A stretch of DNA of 64,000 nt from Nymphaea colorata (lineage: Eukaryota > Streptophyta > Magnoliopsida > Nymphaeales > Nymphaeaceae), in NCBI RefSeq assembly GCF_008831285.2, contig NC_045143.1, positions 13,257,214-13,321,213 on the forward strand, given 5' to 3'. The position numbers and the translations under genes were made by a program. The notes below the pieces were generated by a model, which was not told where the DNA came from, did no database searches, and saw only the letters and a list, made by a program, of their open reading frames with translations. Below, piece by piece: positions 31,801-43,666 of the stretch. The first letter of the stretch is position 1; each line of letters begins with the position of its first letter.

Positions 31801-32861
31801 TTCTCAAGTTGGAGGCAAACTCGACAATTCCTCATGAAACACATCAGGATACTCACTCACCACGGCAACATCCTGCAATTTCATCCGTTCAGCCTCATTG
31901 ATCAACACATTGACCAAGAAGGCAACGCTTCCACTTTCTATCCATCGCTTAGCCTTAAATGCAGACACCAATATCTTATCAGTTCGATTGGCCCTACGAG
32001 CATGAAATTCCACAGGCTGCATCTCATTAGTCAACATCTGTATCTGTTTCTTCCAGCAATCTATAATAACATAATGCGCATACAACCAATCCATACCCAA
32101 AATCACATCAAACTCACTGAGACCTAGGATCACCAACTGTGCGGGTAGGTGAAGTTGATGGATTTCCACGTCCACATCAGGAAGATACTCACGACACGAC
32201 TCTTGAGCATGCATCGGGCTAACAACTTTTAAAACATACGACATTCTTCTAGCCGACACTTTGAGTGAGGTAGCAAATCGACTATATATAAAAGAATGCC
32301 ATACGGTAGGGTGCCTTAGAAATAGGAGTTGTCCCTGGTAACAACTCTATCTTGAACTCCACTTCTCGAGTTGGAGGTAAACTCGATAATTCCTCAGGAA
32401 ACACATCAGGATACTCACTCACCACGGCAACATCCTGCAATTTCATCCGTTCAGCCTCATTGATCAACACATTGACCAAGAAGGCAACGCTTCCACTTTC
32501 TATCCATCGCTTAGTCTTCAATGCAGACACCAATATTTTATCAGTTCGACTGGCCCTACGAGCATGAAATTCCACAGGCTGCATCTCATTAGTCAACATC
32601 TGTATCTGCTTCTTCCTGCAATCTATAATGGCATAATGCGCATACAACCAATCCATACCCAAAATCACATCAAACTCACTGAGACTTAGGATCACCAACT
32701 GTGCGGGTAGGTGAAGTTGATGGATTTTCACGTCCACATCAGGAAGATACTCACGACACGACTCTTGAGCATGCATCGGGCTAACAACTTTTAAAACATA
32801 CAGCATTCTTCTAGCCGACACTTCGAGTGAGGTAGCAAATCGACTAGATATAAAAGAATGT
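31739..32861 (-). repeat. 562-bp tandem duplication inside the Gypsy protease-RT region
   Basis: 31,739-32,299 and 32,301-32,861 are the same segment in tandem (period 562). It runs from just after the protease active site to the PYRM motif at the start of RT. The copies differ at scattered sites. The downstream copy (31.7-32.3 kb) has extra damage: CGA to TGA at 31,804-31,806 and a Pro-to-His change in VFPEELS. The upstream copy keeps the original residues. Confidence 0.92.
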
Positions 32862-33004
32862 GTCGCTCCTGCATCAAATAACACTAGCAATATGAGAATT
32901 GAGAAGTAAAGTACCTTCAACGAGGTCGTGTGCCTGGAGCTCCTCCACAGTAGTAGCGTAAACACGTCCAGACGTCTGTCGTGCACTAGAAGAACCGGCT
33001 TCAA
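31804..33004 (-). pseudogene. Gypsy protease region, duplicated
   Basis: The aspartic protease active site VLFDAGATHSFIS lies near 32,845-32,885. It is followed by SARRMLYVLKVVSPMHAQE, FDVILGMDWLYAHYAIIDC and FPEELSSLPPTREVEF, and then by the whole block a second time. A one-base frameshift immediately upstream of the Asp-Ala-Gly motif (near 32,878) separates it from gag. Confidence 0.9.
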
Positions 33005-33262
33005 GCTTCTTCAATTCTCTTTCTTTCTTCAACGAGCAATCCTTGATGAAGTGTCTCATACCTCCGCAATGTAAACAAGCCCCAGTCACCCGATAGCACG
33101 GCTTCCCGGGGTGCACACGAGAACAAGTGGGGCACATCTGAGAAGTCGGAGTGGCCACTGACCCTTGTGTGGCCTCACTACGGGTAGGCTAGTTCCGTTT
33201 GAAAGTTCGGTCATCCCGCCTCTCATAAGGCCTTGTCCTGCTCGCAAAGTGTTGGCACTTTA
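32874..33262 (-). pseudogene. Gypsy nucleocapsid (zinc knuckle) region
   Basis: The frame continues from gag through a TAA (33,264-33,266) and a TAG (33,189-33,191). It carries MCPTCSRVHPGKPCY and the CCHC knuckle CLHCGGMRHFIKDC, then a Lys/Glu-rich stretch and VEGTLLLNSHIASV before the frameshift ahead of protease. Confidence 0.88.
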
Positions 33263-33263
33263 C

Positions 33264-34160
33264 TTATGTTCGTCCACCTTGTGAATGCTGGCCTGCTTTC
33301 TTCTGATGATCCTTCTGTGTTCTTACCCAATCTTCTTCTATGCATCGTGCCATTGTAACCGCCTCATCCAAGTCACGAGGTTTACTTGTCAACACTTTGC
33401 TTCGTTGTCCATCTCGCAGCCCACGCACAAACTTGCCCGCTCTGGCCTCATCTGTAGTGTAAAGGTGTGGGCAATACACCTCCAAGTGCCGATATCTCGT
33501 AATGTACTCTTCTAAGCTCGACTGATTCTGCTGCAAATCTAGAAATTCTTGCATTTTCTTGTCTCTGGCATACACTGGAAAGTATGTGTTGAAGAAGGAA
33601 TCTCTAAACTGCTTCCATGAGATTGACCCTTGGCCAGCAAACCGAATCTCCCTAGTTGATTGCCACCAATTCTTGGCATCATCCTTCAACAAATAGGAGC
33701 CATAGTTCACTCTATCTTCTTTTGGCACCTTCAGAAGCCCAAAAATACGTTCAACCTCTTCAATCCAGTCCTTTGCCTTCTCATGACTACCCCCTCCTGA
33801 AAAGATAAGCGGCTGCATTGCCATAAACTGCTGATAAGACACTGTCGTTGCCTTCTCCTGAACTGGGGCACTGGTGTCCCCCGAAGGAGATGCATTACTC
33901 CTCTGATTACCGACCATCGACTGCACTAACATGGTCAGCGTCTGCAACGTGGTCAGCAATATAGTCTGCTGATCCACTAGCGGAGTCTGTCTCGGTGGGG
34001 TTTGGGCACCCCCACGTAGCTGGGCATACTGGGGCTCTGACGCACTGTCACCCCGCGGAGTATGCACATCAGAATGGGTTGGGCTGGGCTCTCTATGTGC
34101 CTCTGAAGACGGCCCAACTCGCTTCTTACCCCTACGATGATATTCTATCTGTACAAACAA
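33264..34160 (-). pseudogene. Gypsy gag capsid region
   Basis: About 298 codons on the minus strand are open, ending in a TAA. The retrotransposon gag (PF03732-type) signature is clear: KAKDWIEEVERIFGLLKVP, DDAKNWWQSTREI, FRDSFFNTYFPVYARDKKMQ, LEEYITRYRHLEVYCPHL, KFVRGLRDGQRSKVL. The N-terminal ATG is not convincing: the frame only has a TTG near 34,160, so the true start has probably been lost. Confidence 0.9.
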
Positions 34161-34367
34161 GATCCTTTATTCTCAAATCACGACTAATACCAAACTCACA
34201 AGTCAAACCACAACGTGCATTAGCACGAAGTTCAAAACATAGATCACATTACATACTTATACTTGAAAAATCAAAACTACAATAACCAACTAATCAAACA
34301 AATGCATACCTGGGCAACACGGCTTCACAGATAGGCTTTAACTCACATCCATAATGGGGTTTGTCAT

Positions 34368-34380
34368 GGCTCTGATACCA
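34368..34380 (-). other. Primer-binding site of the Gypsy element
   Basis: On the minus strand this reads TGGTATCAGAGCC, four bases inside the 5' LTR end at 34,385. It matches the initiator tRNA-Met 3' end. Confidence 0.92.
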
Positions 34381-34384
34381 AAAC

Positions 34385-37300
34385 TGTCACACCCCGACCT
34401 TTTTAACCCTCAAACCCTTTTTTTTTTTTTCTGAAAATAAAGCATCGAGGTGTGATTACCCAACAATTCAAAAAGACGATGAGCCAAGCAATTCAAAACA
34501 ATGGGGCGAACTTTCATTTGTATAACCATTTTGTTTCATACAAATTCACATCTATGTGCATGACCAAAATGCCCCAAAATCATAACATTGATGCCTAACA
34601 AAAAGAAGACATCAATAAAACCAAAACATGACGCGCCGGCACTACAAACAACAATCCCAAAACCTTCCCAGTAGGACGTGAGTGAAGCCATCTGCTCAAC
34701 CTGTTACCCCGGGTCCGCCAAAACCTGAAAAAGAAATCAACTGAAGGCTCAGCCTTCGCAGTATGGCAACAAGCCAGGAAAATGCCAAACCTTCTCAAGT
34801 AAGGCTCAAATAAAAGAACAAATATCAACCCATCTATCGTTATGCCGTATCAGAGTACGACACGTAAAAGCCACTTGATGGCCACACTAACACAACATCA
34901 GTCATGGGAAGCCTGCTTAAACAAAACACTTGCATTCATATCATTCACATATACGTCAGTCACATGCATTCTATCAAACACATTATATTTTCATTAACTT
35001 TAGTGCATTAACAGTTCCTGTGGGTACAACACAGGCACGTGCACACCGCGGGCGGCCTACAGCCGAGAGACAACCCCCGTGGTGGCCCATAACAGTATGG
35101 ATCCATTTCACCCGCTGCAGTAGTAGAACACTCATCCCTAGATGTGTGAAGTCCAAGGTGAGATACTCAGCCTTCCCTAGGACACCCAGGTTGGGAAGGC
35201 GGGAGCCCAACGCTCCAAGCACAACACACAACAGAACCCTGGGGCCTTGCACCGCCTGTGCTCTGACAGGCGAGACCTGTGACGATAACAGGACGTCTAC
35301 CTAACACACAACCACATCCCACTGGCCTCTCATCTCTTATCCTTTCGTTTTTTTTTATCATTATCATTACTCATTCACAAGTTGACTGGCTAGCACATGA
35401 GGTTAATACACCCTACGAGTGCACTTACACCTCCCAATGCCTCCACACGAGGTCTATACATACAGTAACAGTCATTGCTAGCCGTCATACAATACGGGTA
35501 CAATTACCCTCTATTTCATCCATTTGCATCGTTGCCCATGACAATGCATATGCAACAACGTACACATTCATATCAATCATCACATCAATCCTCACATCAA
35601 TCACGTGAATCACCTCTTTGAAAAACTTAGCCAATCCACAGAGAGTAGTCTCGTTCTGCGGTTGGCTCGTGTTGTCCTATGCAGTTATCATTCTATGATG
35701 CTTTCTAATGCACAATTGGGGTCGAGGAGACACTCGACTCGATACCCCGCCTCATCTGTCCTAAACAGATATCAATTTTAGCATGCACATGCCAATGCGT
35801 AACATTTTCAAAACGAATGACCAATAATCTTTCTAACCCATTCATATCATATAAGCAACATACATATACTGATTCACAAAGCAGTCAATCAATTAACATC
35901 GCAATCCTAGGATCCCTTGATCCTAAGAGCAGACAATCACACGTTTTCCCCAGACAGGGATTTGCTTGGAATGTCGCCATACCTGTGGCGCGCTCACCAA
36001 ATTCTTCAAAATGCCTCAAGTTTCGAACTCAAGGTCGACGGGATGTGCCCGGTGCACCTGCAAACATAAACAAGAATAAGGTTTCTACTAGATACCTACA
36101 CAATTCAAACAAAAACGAACAAATACAAAATAAAATCTTTGAGGCACGTGTCGTCGCCTCAAGAGGGTGTCGACAGGTAGTGTCGACCAACAAGCTCTCC
36201 AATAGGCCTCCTCCTTTACGTCTTGACGTTGCCTCGAAATATCAAAACCCTCAACCATCAATCAATCCATCACTAATTCCTTCCTCAATAACGTTCTTTA
36301 ATTAAGACATCAACCCCAAAGTCACATCCAAATACGTATATTTTCTCTAATTAACTTCATGATACACCCGTTCACAGAAGTCTGCGCTACACTCCCTAAG
36401 ACGGTTCTAAATCTTCCTTACAACCTCACAATCTCTACCATGCTTCCCAAAGCTTCAAAAATTAATCCATCATGCTTAAACGATCATTAAATACATGAAT
36501 CATTACTTTCCAACGCAAATCCTAAGTTTCCCCCAAAAATAAAATCACTAACATGCGTCCCAAAATCATCAATTCTAAGCTCTAGCATGCTCGAACAATA
36601 ATTATACATGCTATAGAAGATAATATTCATTACTTTGAGCTTGATTAGGTATCGCTCACCCCAAAACAAGCGTCCAAACTGCTACAACCCTTCTAGCAAC
36701 CACTTCACACGTCCGATCAAGTGCCAATGCTCGAGATTGCTTGCTGCCGCTGCTCACCACATGCCCTACTAGCTGGTAAGAGGGGAAAAATGTCCCTAAA
36801 CTGCAATCCAACCCCAAAACGCCATAGAAAGAGTCAACACACGTCCAATAAAGTTCAACACAAAATCTGTTGTTAGGAGAGACCCACGGTAGTAGTGGGA
36901 AAAACTGAAATGAACAAGAGAAAACGGACGCTGACAGAGAGGAGAGACAGAGAGAGGAGGGGTTCGGTCAAGGGGGAAAACGGCAGTGGGGGTGAGAAAA
37001 GAGAGAAAGAGCAGGTGGGGGAGTGTGGGTGAGTGAGAAGAGGGTCGAGCGGTAGAGAACTAGCGAAAAAGGGGAAAGAGAGTGGCGAGAGAGAAGAAGA
37101 GGGGACGTGCGGCAGAGAAAAAAAACAAGAGGGCATGAGAGAAAAAAAACAAGAGGGCATGAGTGGCAGAGAAGGGAAAATCGCACGAGAGAGAGAGGGT
37201 TTACCAAGCCGCCGCTGCCGTAGTCGCCGCTGCCACTTCCGTCGCCGTCGCCACTGCCACATCGACCACCACTTCTTCTCCCTCTGCGTTGTCACGGGAG

Positions 37301-37434
37301 ACCACCAGGAGACGACGAAGGAGGAAAAAAAGGAAAGGCGAGGGAGAAGGGCCTCGCGTCTGGCTCCTTACGCGAGTGGGGGTCGGGTCTGGGTCTGGAC
37401 CCTACCCGATTTGCCAAAACCAACGAGCGTTACA
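34385..37434 (-). repeat. Gypsy 5' LTR (3.05 kb)
   Basis: On the plus strand this starts TGTCACACCCCGACC (reverse of the usual GGGTGTGACA end) and ends CGAGCGTTACA. Only its right 0.8 kb is represented in the other LTR. It contains no credible gene. Confidence 0.85.
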
Positions 37435-37739
37435 ACATTAGTCTTAGGGTTTGAGTAGTTCGAGTTCTTACTGGTCTTAGTAACAATGAACAACTCAGCA
37501 CATGATAGCTGGTCAGAAATTTCTCCAAACTGTATATTGCAATATAAGATATCAGTTAGTATGTATAGTTATATGATACATGAATATATATAACATATAC
37601 CTCATTCTCCGTGAAACGTGCAAAACTATGTGTACCAGTTGTATGCAAGCACCTCTGCATTTTTTTTGCTGATTTTCGAAAACGTGAAAGCACCTTAATG
37701 TACAAAATATACACATTTTTTTTGTGTAATGTTTTTTAC

Positions 37740-38660
37740 ATTACAAACCCATTACCTTCGACTTAACTTCAGCAAAATAATTTGCAATCGACTCCCAATG
37801 ATCTTATGAGATGTTGTACTTGTTATGAATTTCGCTACTTTGGCATCAGTGTGAAGACCTACAGGTTTTTTGAATAATTTTTTACACTCATACCTCCAAT
37901 GCTTGTAAAGTTGTGCATATTCACGCATAACCCACTTATGTAAATGTGTTATTTTTTTATTGCTAGAATTCATATTTTTTCTGTTTTGATATATTAAAGT
38001 GGATATCAATATAATACTTTGAAATACATAATTTCTATGAAAATATTATATACCTGTATACACAACCATAGATCTGTCTTAAATGAAGATGAAAGTTAGA
38101 AAAAATTATGATAAAACAATGGCATGACAATAGGATCACGTGCCTATGTACCGATATAAGTCGTCAAATATTGTGTATCTCTTCCAATAAATTGCCCAAT
38201 GGGTTCATTGTTATCTTTTGCTTTGAACCATTTTTTACATTCACGGTAGCCAAAGCTCAACTGATTCAGCGTGCATCCCTACTTGAAGACATACAAGTAA
38301 ATCAAATAAGGATTATATATATATAAACTACAATATGTTGATATGCTAATCAACTATTAACTTTTTCATATTTATTACCAGAGGATGTATATAACTTGAC
38401 TACTCTTCACTACCAAGTACATTCATGTGAAATTCTTCTTTCCTCATGATATTCTCAACAGACATACATTTATACAAAGCCATTACATAGGATGTGATCG
38501 AGAACATCTTTAGTCTTCAGAGTGAGGACATTATTGCATCTCATACAATGACATCTCATTGTTTCCTTCATTATTACATTATGGAAAAATTGTTTCAAAC
38601 CGGTTACATATTGTAAATTGTCTCTTATTTTCGCAATCCAATTATTCATCATTTAATGGG
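37740..38660 (-). pseudogene. CACTA/En-Spm-type transposase remnants
   Basis: Minus-strand 38,652-38,470 reads WIAKIRDNLQYVTGLKQFF, then MRCHCMRCNNVL and DVLDHILCNGF. This fits the transposase-associated zinc-binding domain (PF13963 pattern: Trp, Tyr-x-x-Gly, CxCxxC-N, His-x-Leu-x-x-x-Gly-Phe) at the N-terminus of plant CACTA transposases. Further left, 38,290-38,140 and 38,009-37,745 give GYRECKKWFKAKDNN and WRYECKKLFKKP, with WESIANYFAEVKSK in a shifted frame, resembling the Ptta/En-Spm (PF03004) C-terminal region. Order and strand agree, but frames are broken repeatedly and no TIRs are found. The first domain is fairly convincing; the rest is tentative. Confidence 0.45.
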
Positions 38661-38750
38661 CTCTTACAAACAACTTCAATGTGATCAACTCCCCATATTG
38701 TGAATACTATATTTTAACCATTTAGTTTCCGACTCATGCAAATGAATACT

Positions 38751-38874
38751 CATTGGGTAACTTGTCATGCAATCTTTTGAACAAATACCTAGACAATTTA
38801 TTTCGATAATCCCATTGGGTAACTTGTCATGCAATCTTTTGAACAATTACCTAGACAATTTATTTCGATAATCC
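38751..38874. repeat. 62-bp tandem duplication
   Basis: Two adjacent copies of a 62-bp unit (CATTGGGTAACTTGTCATGC to TTCGATAATCC) differ at one base or so. It lies upstream of the transposase remnant on its strand. Confidence 0.92.
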
Positions 38875-39345
38875 CATATCTTTCAAAGAATGTCATAAAG
38901 TGGCGCCTTATTAAATGATCAATTCATAGGGTTACAAAATTTCAGGAGAAGTCACTTGCCGACAGTCAGTAAGTGCCGGGAAAGAATCTAACATGGAGAT
39001 TATATTAGTAATTACACAATAAAAAATGAATTGCAATGAAAAATCGGCTAAAAACTGTTTTTTATATATTATCATGAGTGTACAATTTTACATACTACCT
39101 TAAATTAACATATGAAGAGGAAATGAGCCCTCCAGTAGTCTACATGAGAATATCATGACCCTCAAAAGAAATCAATGCCAAGAAGGAAAGAGTATTTAAT
39201 CTTTCAATTGATGTCTATACATGCCTTCTTTTCTATGTAGCATATCTAGTTGCTTTTGTGTTGGCATTTCCCCTCTACAGTACCTCACCATAACAAAAGA
39301 AAGAAGCAACGCAAGTACCACAACACTTGACAAGTCAAGACAGAG

Positions 39346-39525
39346 AAGTAGGCATTAACATGGGGCAGCAAACCTGCTGAACACTGGTGAAATGCATTAC
39401 CTATCCACAGTGTATTGTAAAGACAGAAGCAAGCATTAACCTAGGGCAGCAAACCTGTTGTTCAGAGATTTGAGTTATGTACACAAACACCAGTGAAATG
39501 CATTACCTATCCTCAGTGTATTAAA
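39346..39525. repeat. Imperfect direct repeat with GGGCAGCAAACCTG word
   Basis: Two copies of a unit of about 80-100 bp occur in tandem. Shared words are CATTAACxTxGGGCAGCAAACCTG and GTGAAATGCATTACCTATCC. The second copy has an insertion of about 20 bp. Confidence 0.75.
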
Positions 39526-39552
39526 TGGCAACTGCAGAAACAGTGCAAGCAG

Positions 39553-39662
39553 CTAATCATTGACTGGATCTTCTGATGTTTTATCTGCCTTCCTTTTTAT
39601 GACAACCACCGGGCAGTCTGCATGCTTCATATAGAACTCACTCACTATTCCAACAAATACCC
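39553..39662 (-). pseudogene. Universal-stress-protein-like gene, last exon
   Basis: On the minus strand an acceptor (TTACAG at 39,663-39,668) precedes a frame of 36 codons ending in TAG (39,553-39,555). It encodes VFVGIVSEFYMKHADCPVV, then VIKRKADKTSEDPVND. This is the C-terminal helix and strand of plant USP-domain proteins, where G-[ST]-V-S-x-[FY]-x-x-x-x-A-x-CPVxVV is conserved; these are ATP-binding stress proteins with a Rossmann-like fold. The usual Gly-Ser of the phosphate-binding motif is Gly-Ile here. I searched the next 4 kb upstream (rightwards) and found no matching exon, so the gene is either widely split or only a fragment. The pseudogene label reflects incompleteness, not a lesion in the exon. 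Confidence 0.55.
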
Positions 39663-39668
39663 TGTAAG

Positions 39669-41320
39669 AGAAAATAAGGCAAATTCGCCAAACGTGAGTA
39701 TGAATGTTGTGCTTCCATTAAGCCAACACCCAGACTTGTATTATAAAGAACGATCAAAACCTCGAAGGAAAAAAGAAACCTCAGCATCATGTTTTCCACA
39801 AAAAGACATTGTCTGCTTCATAAGCATGTAGGGATAGGTCCTGGAACTTTTATTAGAAAGAAAAAAGGTTTTCCAAATTATAGTTTCAATAGATTTTTGA
39901 AAAAACAATAGGGGATTCATATTACTTTATCAAGATCAAATGGTGTATGGCATGATCACAGAGATCATATTATGAATGCACTCTACAACTGTATTATGCT
40001 TGCCTTGTTGGAAGAAAAGATCAACAATTTTGGGAGTGGGTTAGATTGTTTGAATATGATTCTATCAAACACTGAGTTTTGCTTCCAGAGGCCTAAACCG
40101 TTGGGTTGAAATCTTCTAGCTGCATGAACTCCTCAGGTTTCTTCTCCATCATAGGTGACTTCCAATTAGACAACATTCACAAACGTTACTCCATTTTCTG
40201 CTAAATATATAAGCTAAGAAGCCATCTGCATTCCATTGAAAGTTTTCTACATGTACGACTCTAACACCCGCTTTCATGAAGAAACTTCCTTGATGCTATC
40301 GTTTGAACTCCTCTTGAACATAAGCCGATTGACTGCACGAGAAGGACTTGGTTGCTAAATGAAGGCCATGGTTCCAGCCTCGTGCATGTGTGCATATAAA
40401 GAATTATATATTTTATGTACTTTCTATCCATTGGGCATTGTAATGAAGTGCTTTCAAGTCATTTCAGGTTTTTTTAGAATATCATTCCATCCTATACAGT
40501 GGTTTATTTTCATGAGGTTTTTGGTTTCTACTTTTCCAAATAGAACATAAAGTAGTGGGCATGCCATGCACCATGCTCTTGTTACTAAAATTTACAGCTA
40601 AAGCAATCCAAATTTCAAGCACAATTACTATTTTGCATAATGAAATACGCCCTTTGAGTGCAACTAGAAGGTGCCTTCAACTTAGCGTGTAAATGGTGCC
40701 TTCCATCACGGGAAAATAAAAGGTGCAAAAATCAGTCCCGACACATCAAATTCCAAGTGCCAGAAGCGCTTCGTTGTGCAAACCCAATTTTGGCGTAGAT
40801 GATAAAACATGCTACATAATTCCAAATGAAGTTACACTTCAAGCAGTTCAAGAATATTGTAAGTGCTTAGTCATTCAAACAATTCGTCAAACACTTGGTG
40901 GGTGGTAGAAGGCTAAGGACAGAAAACATTCAAACGTCTTAAAACACATTCAAATGACAACCAGCAATGTAATATCTTACAAATAAGTATGTGTTGTTGA
41001 ATTAGACATCTTCAAAGTTTGAGACCATAATTTTCGTGAGGACACAAATTGGAAAAAAAAATAGGGGTTTTGTGTTTGTGCAGAAATTTTATGAAAGTAA
41101 TATGTTAAATTGAAGAAACTAAACTCAACAAACATTTCTTGTAATATGGAAAATGACGATACCTTGTAGGAAAAGTTCAGATATGTATCCTAAAGGTATG
41201 TTACGACCTAAATTCATTCACAAATATATGGTAACCGTTGGTGGAAAGAAGAGGAAGAAGAAGGGAAAAGAGGGAAGAAGAAAAAAGCAAAAGAAAGGTT
41301 CAAAGTAGAGTTAATAAGTT
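39669..41320. other. Non-coding, no further exon found
   Basis: I looked on the minus strand for the rest of the USP-like gene (the GxRGxG motif) and did not see it. Open frames here show no motif. About 41,230-41,310 is purine-rich. Confidence 0.45.
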
Positions 41321-41324
41321 GGAA

Positions 41325-41780
41325 AAGCCTTTACCAATGCATGAAAAACATCAGTAAAGGCCCTACCTAAAATTGTTGGTGAAACTTATGCGTTAACTTA
41401 TATTGACGTCTGATGCGTGTCAGTAAAGACTATATTGACAACGTTTAGAGCAAATACGTCGATGAAGGTAGAGATATATTGACGAATTTGTTGGATGTCA
41501 GTAAATTTTCACTGAAAAATAATTTCACCGACACGAGCATGCCCATGTGTTGGTAAAGTAAATTTTTTAAAAGTAGCATTTGTACTGATGTTAGCAGCCA
41601 GGCGTTGATAAAAGTAACTTGTTCTTTGCAAACTGGACATCGGTAAAAGCCCACTTTCAATAACATCCTAGAGGCACGCATCAGTAAAGGCCAACTGTCT
41701 CCGATGTTTTTTTCCGAATGTCGGCGAAAAACCATCTTCACTAGCACGCAAACCTGGACATCAGTAAAAACCATCTCACA
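41325..41780. repeat. Cluster of degenerate RTCRGTAAARRCC repeats (subterminal-type)
   Basis: A word like CATCAGTAAAGGCC recurs near 41,348, 41,419, 41,498, 41,550, 41,638, 41,679, 41,720 and 41,759, with at least one inverted copy (GCCTTTACCAATG near 41,328) forming a hairpin with its neighbour. Dense short direct and inverted repeats of this kind are typical of subterminal regions of CACTA transposons, where transposase binds. A transposase remnant lies to the left in the compatible direction. No CACTA/TAGTG terminus is visible at the right edge. Confidence 0.5.
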
Positions 41781-43666
41781 TGTGTGTGTGAAAGTGAAAG
41801 AGAGAAAAAGAAGAAGCAAACTATTACTTCTTTCTTTCCTTCCTAAACAAGAGTGGCAGATGGTTGTTTCTATCGAACATAATAACCATACACGTGTGTC
41901 TTAAAAGTGATTGAGAACTGGCCTGCCTGGTCTTCTGATTTACAAGGCACTTCATCCAACTCTAGCATGCACCCACGTATGAAAATCATATTGTAATCGA
42001 TTGTCTTGTAGTATTAGTTTACAAATGCAAATAATATCATCATTTGGTGGTGTTGTGCATTAATGTTTTCAAATATATGTATCATATATGAATGCAAAAC
42101 GTCAAAAAATGCAGAAACATAAGAAGTTATAAAATTTGCCATCTAAAACAAATTATATAAGCTTGGAAAGATAAGACTATTCATTATAAGATATCTAGTG
42201 AACTAATCATATCGCTTAAAACATATCGATACACCCTATGGAGCATATAGACTCCCTCTTCCTGTGTCCGCCTTGTCCCATCTGTCCCTTGTCTGACGTT
42301 TGTGTCGACAACAATGAATTAGGAACAAGCTGTCCTGTTCCACGATGTTCCAATGAATTCAAACGCCATCGGGGCTCAACGTGGCTTCCACCTTCTCAAC
42401 GGGATGTGTTTACCTAAAAAGAAAAAGAACATGAACAATTATAAAAATCTTCCCACGTTTTGGACGAATTACAGGACATCATAACTTTTGAGAGACATCA
42501 AAAAGATGCCCAACCTTCCCCCAATTCACAATCAGTCATCTCCTGCTGGAAAACTACCTTGTTTGCATGGAAGGAAAGAGGAGGGGAGAAGATGGAAAGA
42601 AAAGGAAAAATAAGGAAATGAAAGGGGAAAAAAAAAAGAATGAGTAGGGAAAAGAAAGGAAAGAAAAGGAAATTGATTGTTGTAAAAGCTTGTTCAGATA
42701 TAAAGAAAAGTAAATAAGAAAATGTAAGTGGGTTTACAATAAATGCGTCTAACATTTTAAACTTATTATCCAAGTAAAAATTTCAAAAATATTTTTTATT
42801 CGATTTCGCATATGACCCGATTCAGGAGTACCACATGTTCACTTTTCAAAAAAACTAATTTATATACAGCTTAATTTTTCATTTTATTAATTTTTGCATA
42901 TTATTATTTATTTTTTAAATGACTTTTAAATTACATGGAAAAGCTTATTATCTACATAGGCACATATTATTGTTCAAGCAACGAAGCTTTTAAAACTATA
43001 AAACATCCTCCATGGAATTTTGCAGCTCTCGGTCATTTTTATGTTACACATCGTACAAATGGCTACCTCTAACGAACATGTTTATAATGTACAGAAATGG
43101 GATAAATAAAACACAACGCCCGCTGCTTTTTCCATTCCATCCCCCATATTGCTTGAAAACCGGCAGATCAGAAAATTTAGGTAGAAACTGTTGCGAGACA
43201 AGAAAAAAATGGGTACACCAAAAGAAAAGGGATGAGAGAACCGGCAACGCCGACGACCCCGCCGCCGGTAACCAAAATTTCAACCCCATTTAGTTTGATA
43301 CTTGGTAAAGGCCAAGAGGGTAGAATTAGCGCTTTCATAAAAGTTCATCAAAGCCACTCCTTTCCATCGGAATCTCTTCAGCTTTTAAGGGATTGCAGAT
43401 AAAAAGAGTGTTACTTTTCTTTTCACTCCCTTCCTTCCAATTCCTTCCTATCCAAACACCAAATTTTATGATCCTTTCCTTTCCTATCTTACTTTCTTTC
43501 CTTCCATCCAAACACCTCTCACATTCCTTTCCTTTCCTTTCCCTTTGTTTCCCTTCATCCAAACATGAGCTAAAATAAAAGATAGATATTAAGGTTACTC
43601 TTATAAATTTAAACGTGGCTCTTAAAATAGTTTTAAAAACCCAAAAAGGGCTAAAAATCATTTCTA
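41780..43666. other. Non-coding, AT-rich with purine tracts
   Basis: I see no gene. A purine-rich GGAAAGAAAAGG stretch lies at about 42,570-42,670 and its complement-like CTTTCCTTTCC stretch at about 43,425-43,560. These form low-complexity open frames only. Confidence 0.45.

Larger units (their letters stand above)
28120..37434 (-). mobile_element. Ty3/Gypsy chromovirus (Tekay/Del-like) retrotransposon, degenerate
   Basis: The element reads right to left. The 5' LTR is 34,385-37,434 (3.05 kb; minus-strand ends TGTAACGC and GGTGTGACA). A TGGTATCAGAGCC primer site lies at 34,368-34,380, and gag-protease-RT-RNase H-integrase-chromodomain runs from about 34,160 to 28,972. A polypurine tract (AGGAGGGTAGGA) lies at about 28,922-28,933, and the 3' LTR starts at 28,921 but is cut short at about 28,120. 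The C-terminal chromodomain and long LTRs place it with Tekay/Del chromoviruses. Coding is broken by several stops, at least four frameshifts and a 562-bp tandem duplication, so it cannot move on its own. Confidence 0.93.

Noticed and set aside
34930-36305. Plus-strand frames of 109-162 codons inside the 5' LTR
   Set aside because: They have no motif, and LTRs of this group are non-coding.
42498-42773. Phe/Leu-rich minus-strand frame resembling a membrane protein
   Set aside because: It derives from a GGAAAGAAAAGG purine tract, so the apparent hydrophobicity is compositional.
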